Below are positions 56,439 through 64,000 of a DNA stretch of 64,000 bases, in pieces. Position numbers and translations under genes: made by a program. The notes below the pieces were generated by a model that saw only the letters and a program-made list of their open reading frames with translations, was not told where the DNA came from and ran no database searches. How positions within the stretch are numbered: position 1 is the stretch's first letter; each line of letters starts with the position of its first letter. Origin of the DNA: Hsuehochloa calcarea (lineage: Eukaryota; Streptophyta; Magnoliopsida; Poales; Poaceae); assembly GCA_036346395.1 (NCBI GenBank), contig CM070604.1, forward strand, positions 48,821,662 through 48,885,661, in the 5' to 3' direction.

Positions 56439-58856
56439 TGTAATACCCCGAAGGTGATTCGGCTTATTAGAAAAAGTTTCGGAAGAGGGAGCTAATCGAA
56501 AAACCAGAATCATCTTTTCACCGGGGGGTTTTACGTGATTTCACGGCAACCTGGGCCTGAGCCACGGCCCAGGAGGGGCCCATGTGGTGGCTGGCCATAA
56601 GAGGGGGGGTTCCCACCCCCCAAACCCTAAACTCCACATTTCTCTCCCCCTCCCCCCCTTTGGAGCCGCCGCCCCCCTTCCCCCTTGTTGTGCACCGCCT
56701 TGTACGTCGATTTTGGGTAATATGCGTTCGTTTTCTGTCCTGTCCATCTCTTAGAAAGTTGTAGGTATTGTTCTTAGCTTTCCATAGCCACAGAGATCAC
56801 GTGATTCCTCCTTACGGTTTAGGAGACATGATTTTTTTAGTACGCGATGTTCTGTCTGTCTGACGAGAAAGATCTATCGGATTGATCCTAGGTTTTGATT
56901 TAGTTAGAGGCATTTCCAGAACCTCCACCCAAATAAGTTATTGTAGCCCTTTAAATTATCTTTCATAGCTGATAAAGATCATCTCCATTGGATCTGTATA
57001 ATGAAAGTTATGATATTTTTTTTACCACTGTTCTGAATTTTGGGCAGATAATTGTTAGTGTTTTCATCTATTGTTTAGACTACTGTAGAGGCCGAATCTG
57101 GGGTTTTGCCCTTCTAGAGTTTTATTCCTGGGAACGTTAACTATTTTTGGCACCGAGATCAGGAAAATCCGATCTGTAGTTTGGGAGATATGAATTTTTG
57201 ATTACGAACTGTCCGGTCTGTCTGCGGCGAGGTCGATAGGTTTGTCCCTCGGTTTTGTTCAAATTAGAGGCCGAATCAGAACCTTCACCCAACTAAGTTA
57301 TTTTAGCCCTTAAAATTATCTTTCCAAGCTGATAAGAATCATTCTCATTGGATCAATAGGTTGAAAGTTACGTCGTTTTCTTTATCTCGATCGTATTCGG
57401 ACGGCGTAAATGGGTTGTGTTTAGCTGTTAATTAGCCTTCTGTTTTGGCCGAATCAGGGGATTCCGCCAACTAATGTTTTGTAGCCTGATCTGTTAAGAT
57501 TCGGTGAGTACTGGTTTCAGGTCTTTTGGAGTTACAGATAATTAATGGTGATTTTTCTAGTATCGCTGCCAGTTTAGCGGTAATCGGGCTGTTGGGTAAA
57601 CTTGGAAAAATTAATCCCGTTGTTTGGGTGGGAGAGATAGAGGATGGAAGGGCTCTTGTAGCAATGTCATACCTTGTTATTCTTATTTCGATTATACATT
57701 TGTGTAGGCGGTGAGGCGGTGAGTGGAGGGCATCTTCGTGTCCTCCTATTACGTCACATCGCGGAAGGCAAATACCCTATCTTTGTTTGGTGATGTTTCC
57801 AATTATTTGCTTGATGTTGGGATAAATTGTGAATGCCTTTTTCTATCCATCCTGATGTTTATTTCATTTCAAGAAGATGATTCTTGTGATTAAAGAATTA
57901 GCCTTCATTTCAGTTGTTGCATTCCATTACATGCAACTAACTTGTGTGGCATCCTTGATATATTATGTTGTGTGGGAATGCATACTCATACTTGTTTACA
58001 CATATTGTTGAATGCCATGTGTCTTTTCCACTAATGTGTGTTATTCATTCATACCATGAGAAATCATCATATTCATTCATAAAATTCATTATGACCACGG
58101 GAGTGGATTCTTTTGGTAAGTCCCATCAATTCTAGTATGGGCATTTGAAAGACCCATCAATTCCAAAGATGGGCATTTGAAAACCCACCATTCCAATGTG
58201 GGTAGTGTTGACCACCATTCCAATGTGGCAACTTGGACACCCGTATGAAACGTTCTTCATACGGTGATTGGATCCGTGCTTTGTGAAATGCGGGCTTAAG
58301 TGAACACCGACGGGTGTATCACTCGCTATCTGCATATAAGTGTGATTAGTCCATTCCTTCAATGCATTCTTTCATTCCATCCATTCATGTATTCATTCCA
58401 TTCAATCATATATGTGTTCCAAGATTTGTTCGTAATTCAACTGGATTGTGTTGTCCACTCTATGTTTGATTATTCTTGTATGTACTTACTGAGTCTTCGA
58501 CTCACCCTTGCTTTGTATGTTTTAATTAGGTAATTGAGGAGAAGACAAGGTGATTTGGTGGGGTAGTTCGACTGCTTGCACTTCACTTTATCAATCGAAT
58601 AATTATTATTACCTTTCGAGTCAAGCCAACTTGTTAAATAAATTTCCAGATTTGTAATAATCCAACTTTGGTATTGCTTGACTGTTCGTGGTATTATATC
58701 TGTTTAACCATTCTTTTCCATGAATCTGGTGATCGTTTATTGTCATTCTTTAGAAATTATTGTTGATTGAATCTGTATAATCCAGCTTTAATGCTATTCT
58801 TAGTAGTTTGATAGTTTTGCATGACATCTTGGCTTCTGAATAGCCAGGGTGTTACA
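56439..58856 (+). mobile_element. Solo LTR of a Tekay-like gypsy family, exact TSD
   Basis: 2418 bp, starting TGTAATACCCC and ending GGGTGTTACA, with target-site duplication GTCAC at 56434-56438 and 58857-58861. No internal sequence. The CCAAACCCTAAACTCC leader near 56620 and TACTGAGTCTTCGACTCACC near 58486 favour plus-strand sense. Half-similar blocks near 56900-57050 and 57240-57370 (ACCTCCACCCAAATAAGTTATTGTAGCCC) show an internal duplication. It contains a stem-loop array at 58122-58317. Confidence 0.88.
58122..58317 (+). repeat. Array of six short stem-loops in the solo LTR
   Basis: Consecutive inverted repeats with changing but paired arms: CCCAT/ATGGG (58122-58141), CCCATC/GATGGG (58153-58173), CCCAC/GTGGG (58184-58202), CCAC/GTGG (58212-58228), CCGTATGAA/TTCATACGG (58241-58264) and ACACC/GGGTGT (about 58304-58317). 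Loops of the middle ones share ATTCCAA. Confidence 0.85.
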
Positions 58857-59140
58857 GTCACGCCAGGAAGGGCACAGCCCGATGCCTCGGTCTCCCAGCC
58901 CGCCTCCCCTTCTCCTTCCCTTCTCCACTGTGCACGCCGCACGTGGCCACACCTCCCCTTCTGTGCCAGGCCACGCTCGCCCCACACCGTGCCCACACGC
59001 CCTGCCGCACCATGCCGAGCCGTGCACGAGCCGTGCCTAGCCTGGCACCGCACTGTGCGTGTTGTGCTGGCCCGCTAGGCTGAAGTGTGAACCTAAGCAT
59101 GGCACGATCTCTCAGACCGTATCGGCCCAACTTAGCTACA

Positions 59141-60144
59141 GTGTGGGTTATGATGTGTCTAAGCTAAGCCAACAGTGTCGTGTTTCGGCCAGCCCAGTTG
59201 CCACAGCCATCTGCATGCCTTTAGCTGAGAGTGTGAGTTTAATAAGGAGAACAAAAGGCGCTCCTCCTTTTCACAACACTAGTAAATATTGGACACAAGC
59301 AACAAAAAGTTAGAATAACTCAAGGGAACTGCAGTTTCGACCTACTGCTATAGCTACGCAAGAGCGGCGAGCGCAGGTGCTAACCGGTGTGGATAAGAAG
59401 CTGGGGAATTGAAGTGTGTAGCTACCGTCACTATCTCAGCCGTTCGTCCCACCCTAAAATTTGTGTGTAGCTTCCTCTCTCCCCCTTTCACTCTCTCTCC
59501 CTTTCCCTCCCTCCCTCTCCTCCAGTTGGCAGCCACCACCTCGCATGCGCCGAGTCGTCACTGCGCCTCCGCCGTCCGTCGCCCCACCTTCGTGAAGCCA
59601 CGCTGCCCCCTCTCTCGGCTCCGGCCTCCCTCTTTCCCCGAGCCTGAGTCGTGCCGCTATCGGAAAACCCACCCTCGACGCCACCGAGAGAGTGGTCGCG
59701 AGCCGAGCCGAACGCCGAAGACGAGAAAGACGGGAGTAGTTGCCGATAGAGGAGAGAGGGAGACGCTCAGTTATCGATGCTAATTGTTCTAGTATTATCT
59801 AACTATACGTTGCAAAATATGAAGAAAAAAAAACTCAATTATAATTATCGATAGAAAATGTCTGCAAGTAAGCCTTGCTCTTCAACTACGTATGGTACAA
59901 GTTGCTGATGATTTGGGAAAGAAAAGTACAGTGAAATGGTTGTCATGTTTCTGTTGTTGGCCTGATGGCTTTACTTTTTGTTGGCCTAAATAAAAAAACA
60001 AATAAGCAGCTCAAAAAAAAACTCGGCACAAAGGCCAACAGTCTGATGGGCTAACAAAGCACAAAAAGACCTAATAGAACAAACGGGCCAAACAAATTGG
60101 CCCGCGAAGATTGTGCCCGATCGATAAGAATTTTATGTTGTGCA
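59141..60144 (+). other. Unassigned: CT-rich tract and GC-rich exon-like block
   Basis: 59470-59525 is a CT-rich tract. 59530-59760 is GC-rich with a 124-codon plus reading (59409-59783) rich in Ser, Pro and Arg and lacking a domain. This could be the 5' end of a decayed gene or a transposon leader. 59980-60110 is A-rich with GGGCCAAAC/TTGGCCCG inverted words at 60085. Confidence 0.35.
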
Positions 60145-60152
60145 TATGTGAT

Positions 60153-60294
60153 AGGGATTATCAATGATTTGCCATCAAATTTATGTGTAATTGATATTTT
60201 GCCACTTCATATTTTGGGACCACATGTCGGAGAAATATGGAGTGGCAAAATAGCAATTGCACATCGATCTACTGTGGCAAATATGTCAATCCCT
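60153..60294. mobile_element. Small MITE with 8-9-bp target-site duplication
   Basis: 142 bp flanked by TATGTGAT (60145-60152 and 60295-60302; a ninth base A also matches). Inverted termini AGGGATTATCAATGATTTGCC and, on the other strand, AGGGATTGACATATTTGCCAC share AGGGATT and ATTTGCCA. An 8-bp duplication points to hAT, 9 bp to Mutator. Confidence 0.75.
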
Positions 60295-60326
60295 TATGTG
60301 ATATGTGCTAATGAATATGATCCCTG

Positions 60327-61147
60327 GTAGGGCCGTACCTAAGAATTTGGGTGGGGCGTGCCAAATTTAAAATTAGAAAATTCAATTACTAAAATAGGAA
60401 CAAAATAGTTTCGAATTCAGCCCTAAAATTAGCTCTTTGGTTGCCTTTTTTTGTCTTATGTTTTCCATAAAAAGATTCATGTCTCCTGATTCTAGAAGGG
60501 GTGGATGAAAGCTACAACAACACCCAGATGCACAAATATAAGAAATGACAATAATAGTAGTTCTTAAAAATTTAGTAACAAAATTGAAGTTCTAGACTGT
60601 AATGATATAGGACTAAACAAACTAATTGATGTGGTGCATACAACTCCTGTAGGCCAAATTGTAGCATGAAAGGCCGGCTTTGCTGATCAAGCAATGTAGC
60701 ACAAGAGCTCAATCGATGAACGGAGATCAAGAGAATTAAATTATGAGTTTGAGTCCACAAAGAATACCACAATAAATATATAAGAATGAAGTGGATTGAC
60801 CCATCGTCACCAACGGAATTATTTTAGGGAAATCACGAGTTAGTTAGGAGGAGGAGAATTTGGAGAGGAGTTACTTTTTACAGGCAAATAAGAGATAGAA
60901 ACAGCAGTTGTGCGAAAGCAAAGGAGAAATGAAGATAGTAATAGAGAGGTGGGGAAAGTTCTCAGTAAGAATGCGATAAAAATCCTTGATTAATTATTTA
61001 TCTTACACAAGAGTGACTATAGTATAATAATTTTTTTCTTGAGATACTAACAAGTAGTAATTGAAAATTAAATCAAAATTAAGGTCCCCTAACTTTTGGG
61101 GGGCCTGTGCAGTTGACCACTCTGCTTCCTGCCTTTGGTACGGGCAT
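60327..61147. mobile_element. Non-autonomous hAT-like element
   Basis: About 820 bp. The left end, GTAGGGCCGTACC, pairs with the right end's complement, ATGCCCGTACC. The flanks GATCCCTG (60319-60326) and GATCCCTT (61148-61155) differ only in the last base, an 8-bp duplication. GTGGGGCGTGCC near the left end and TGGGGGGCCTGTG near the right end resemble edges of plant hAT elements. No transposase reading. Confidence 0.6.
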
Positions 61148-61619
61148 GATCCCTTGGATACTACATCGTGTGGCTGAAAATCAGTTTGTTTTACACTTTT
61201 ATCCCTTGGATACTACCATCACATGATACTGCAATATCAAAGCATAGTTGGAGGGACCCTCCATTGTGAGGGAGTCTGCCGCCCTTCTCGACGATAGAAA
61301 TCGTATTAAAAATTCTCGACGATAGAAATCGTATAGAAATCCACCTACTACTATGCGTGGGGTTTATGCCAAAAACTGATCAAAGTAATTGGTTAGGTCC
61401 ATCCCATACTAGACTTGCGATTGCACGGTTTATTAGTTTAGAAACGCGGCACATGATTCGGTCCTTTATTGTCTCAGACGAGACAATCCACAAACCCACC
61501 TCTCATGCATACCCCTACACCGATCCCATACCAACCACTCGCCCAAGTCTACACCATTTTATAATATTTTCCTTGTTTTCAGTGGTAACCCACATTACCA
61601 TACTATGATTCAAACTATA
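61148..61619 (+). other. Intergenic with a small 22-bp direct repeat
   Basis: TTCTCGACGATAGAAATCGT is repeated at 61285-61306 and 61313-61334. CCCTTGGATACTAC occurs twice (61152, 61202). The 83-codon reading at 61357 has no motif. Confidence 0.5.
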
Positions 61620-62959
61620 TCCCAAGTATTGTTATGGCAATTTTTGTATCAATCAATTTAACCGCTAGGCAATGTCTAAGCACAACCATTAGTCATTATT
61701 GATTAACCAAGGGTGATTTAGTAATGTAATAATTAGCCTAGGGTGACAAGGTAAATGGATTATCCACAATCAAGGAAGGCAATAGCAAGTAACAACATAT
61801 GGCATAGCTAGGTATAAACATTTAACATAGTATTTCATAAATAATAATAAGCATGCAACTCATACTTGAAAGCAAAGTAACAATTAATTGTAAGGAATTG
61901 CCTTGCTAAACTGTGGATATTACTTGATCTTGATCTTGTCTTGAAGCAATGGCGAAGTCTTCGGCGATGATGGAATCTATTTAAGCGTAAAACGACGACT
62001 TCGAATAAATACACATGAACTCAAATAAATTCAAATGAACTCCAAAAATTATTATTTCAGTACTGTTGGAAAGGTTTGGAATTTATAAACAAAAAAAATC
62101 TAATTATATTTATTCGGGAAAACTTGAGAAAATGATAAGTGGGACCGTAGTCCACATGGACTCAGTCCACCGGACGGTTCACAGGGCCTAGGGGCCCACA
62201 CATCAGCGCCTTTGATCTTCGGACTGGGTCTACACAACGAGTTTAAGTAGTGGGGCCCGCATGTCATACACAAGTACACTAACCTACGGTTTAAATAGAT
62301 TTTCTAATCACCGAGGGCCCACATGTCATACATATACTAACTAATTACGGTTAACCTAATCACCTTGGGCCCACACTTCAGCGGCTCTACGGCGCCGTCT
62401 TCCTCCTGGAACAGAGGAGCGGATAGAGCTGCCATGGCTAGGTGTGTGGGGGAAGAAGCAAAGTGCTTCTCCCGTGCGGGCTAACAAGTGGGGCCAAGGC
62501 TCACTCGTTTGCGAGCGCACGCGAGGGAGAGAGCGAGCGGGGCTATCCTGGCGGACACCGCATGATGCGGCTAAGCCTTAGCTCGGCTGGACCGCGAGGA
62601 AATGGATCGGAGGAAAAGGGAAGCGGAGGCCGCGAGGGGGGTGGAGGGAGAGCGGGAGAGCCTGGGCTGCCGCGGCGGGTTGCGGCCCGAGGGAGAGAGG
62701 GGAAAGAAATGATTTGAACTTTTAGTTTGTAATTCAAAATTGATTTGAATTTTGAATTCGGGTTTGGAAAGGAAATGGTTTTTGCACAAGATTACCCTTT
62801 AGATTTTTTGCAAATCCAGATTTGAGACCAGGAAATTGTTTGAGTTTTTTTAAATTGCAAGGCGAAACTTTTTTTGGAAAATCTTGAAATGCAACAAAAG
62901 TTTCTAAAATCCATGAAATTCATGCAAATTTTAAATTGGATCTAACTTGGACTGTTACA
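61620..62959 (-). repeat. Tekay/RIRE3-like LTR fragment
   Basis: The minus-strand start TGTAACAGTCC (62959) is preceded by a polypurine-like AAGGGGGTATATTTT, exactly as at 12571. Shared words with 9428-12571 include CCTAGGGTGACAA (61738 and 10803) and the GC-rich middle. The far end is not visible; 61620 is an estimate. GC-rich readings at 62442-62717 are taken as compositional. Confidence 0.6.
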
Positions 62960-63150
62960 AAATATACCCCCTTAAAAAGAATCTCAACCCGAGATTCCTG
63001 CTGGTTGGTAAAGAGATACGGGAACTCGTTAGGGCTTTTTGTAGCACGTAGCTTCTCTTTCGGTGTGGTTACTCCGTAGAACTTTAGAGAAGTGAATCAC
63101 TCGTCTCTGCCTCTGACGCTCAACGACTTGGAAAATAGTTATTGTATACT
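62960..63150 (-). pseudogene. 3' tip of a Tekay/RIRE3-like polyprotein
   Basis: This sequence parallels 12572-12780 next to the other LTR: ATCTCAACCCGAGATTCC here versus ATCTCGACCCCGAGATTCC there, then GCTTCTC, GTGGTTACTCC and the ACGACTTGG/CGACATCC block. It stops matching near 63150. Confidence 0.6.
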
Positions 63151-63700
63151 ACTGGTAGATTGCCACTGAGAGACAAGGTCCCAGTCGATCGAGCAAATTT
63201 AGGATGCACATACATAATTATGGATGAGAGAGTAATTAGAATACTTTTTGCGTACGAGTCAATCTTGCCATCTCCATACGGTTTTCGCATGCAACTAAGG
63301 AATAGAACGGTTACACCACTGATTCTCTTTGTCGAACCCTAAAGATCGAGTTGCATGTGTGCACCTCCATCCAAATAATTCAATGTCAAGGAAAGTGACG
63401 GCGGCGCACCGCCGGCGAAGAGATGCAGCATAGATCGGAGGACAAGAGAAAGATGCATTCAGGGGACGGGGAAAATACGTTTGGAGGAAGAAGAAACAGG
63501 AAACAGCTGTTTGCTTCCACCCAGATGCTAGCATTTTGTCATGGATGGTGGGGTCAATTTCTTGGCGTTGATTACACAATGGATGGCTTGGATGCAGTAA
63601 GGCAAGGTTTGCCGTTCCCAGCCAAAAGGCAGACGATAGGGTTCCGTAGCGGAGAGAGAGAGAGTCAGCCATCCCACCGAATCGGCGGCGGCGGCGGCGG
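63151..63700 (+). other. Upstream region and 5' leader of the gene at 63701
   Basis: No other gene supported. A GA-repeat (63652-63663) and a GCG-repeat (63683-63700) lie directly before the ATG, typical of grass 5' leaders. The 223-codon minus-strand reading across 63295-63966 is the antisense of this GC-rich region. Confidence 0.5.
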
Positions 63701-64000
63701 ATGGAGTGGGGCGATGAGTGGCTAGCCCCCGACAAGCTGCAGCACGTCCTCGCCTGCCTCCTCGTCTCTCTCGCCGGTGCGGCGCTCGCCGGCCGCAGCG
63801 CCCGCCCCTTCCTCCGCCGACGCGCCGTCGCCATCGGCTGCGCCGCTTCCCTCACCGCCGGGGCCGCCAAGGAGGCCGCCGACGAGGCCGGGTTCTTCGG
63901 ATCCTCCGGCGCTTCTCCCAAGGACGCCGCTGCCGACCTCCTGGGCGCCGCCCTCGCCGTGCTCATCCTCGTCCTATTCCGTCGCCTTCGCCGACTGCGC
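63701..64000 (+). CDS. DUF2279-like small membrane protein, 5' part (runs off window)
   Basis: 100 open codons from an ATG in GGCGGATGG context to the window edge. The N-terminus is MEWGDEWLAPDKLQHVLACL. Three hydrophobic segments lie at about 16-31, 42-56 and 80-93. PDKLQH (10-15), AAKEAADEAGFF (55-66) and SPKDAAADLLG (72-82) match the DKxxH ... KExxDE ... DxxADxxG pattern that I associate with bacterial DUF2279/YfiM-type proteins and their plant homologues. The function of this family is not established. The conserved His, Lys/Glu and Asp facing the membrane may be functional (inference). Codon GC is very high, like the SDR and BAHD genes. Further exons lie outside the window. Confidence 0.75.
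   Translation, partial: MEWGDEWLAPDKLQHVLACLLVSLAGAALAGRSARPFLRRRAVAIGCAASLTAGAAKEAADEAGFFGSSGASPKDAAADLLGAALAVLILVLFRRLRRLR

Larger units (their letters stand above)
53500..59140 (-). mobile_element. Decayed hAT element, split by a solo LTR
   Basis: The ends are rich in GGGCC/CACGGCC/GCCGTGCC words typical of one grass hAT group: 53530-53720 on the left, and 56330-56438 plus 58862-59120 on the right. The solo LTR with TSD GTCAC at 56439-58856 interrupts the right end. Between lie transposase remnants on the minus strand. Exact terminal repeats and the 8-bp duplication could not be fixed. Confidence 0.55.

Noticed and set aside
63295..63966. 223-codon minus-strand ORF at the right end
   Set aside because: It is the antisense of the GC-rich first exon starting at 63701 and its leader. 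It has no domain, and its Ala/Arg/Ser-rich composition is what GC-rich antisense gives.

Overview
The window reads as nuclear DNA of a grass, most likely rice (Oryza) or a close relative. It is dominated by nested plant LTR retrotransposons (Ty3/gypsy Tat-like and Tekay/RIRE3-like, Ty1/copia including a Hopscotch-like remnant), hAT elements and Stowaway MITEs. The few host genes have the very GC-rich coding sequence typical of grasses. I found no tRNA, rRNA, CRISPR or prokaryotic features. Family names rest on recalled protein motifs, not on a search.

Layout. 1-4341 holds three tandem copies of a non-coding unit of about 2.1 kb; the same unit returns in inverted orientation at 23641-27115. 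Between the arms lie a truncated plus-strand gypsy element (4342-9427) and a minus-strand composite (9428-21993). The composite has a RIRE2/Tat-like 5' half fused in frame to a Tekay/RIRE3-like 3' half. 27116-30860 is a copia body without LTRs. 31069-37231 is an internally deleted hAT (TTF-zinc-finger type) element. Nested inside it is a complete gag-only gypsy element (31462-36348) with identical target-site duplications (CGGTC).

37792-38640 is an intact single-exon short-chain dehydrogenase gene. It is followed by two solo LTRs of one family in opposite orientation (39158-41004; 42987-44893, TSD AAATT), two Stowaway MITEs and a Hopscotch-like 3' remnant. 49160-50524 is a two-exon BAHD acyltransferase gene. 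Immediately upstream of it (same strand) sits a non-autonomous copia element (50769-53471, TSD AGTCC) that appears to carry a captured host BTB/NPH3-type gene fragment. 53500-59140 is a decayed hAT element split by a 2.4-kb solo LTR (TSD GTCAC). Two small DNA transposons and a Tekay-like LTR fragment follow. The window ends inside a gene starting at 63701 that encodes a small membrane protein resembling the DUF2279 pattern.

The three host genes look unrelated in function; nothing suggests a pathway cluster. The main biological content is the transposon history: element fusion, gene-fragment capture next to a functional gene's promoter, solo-LTR formation, and two LTR families that carry arrays of stem-loops with compensated arm changes.
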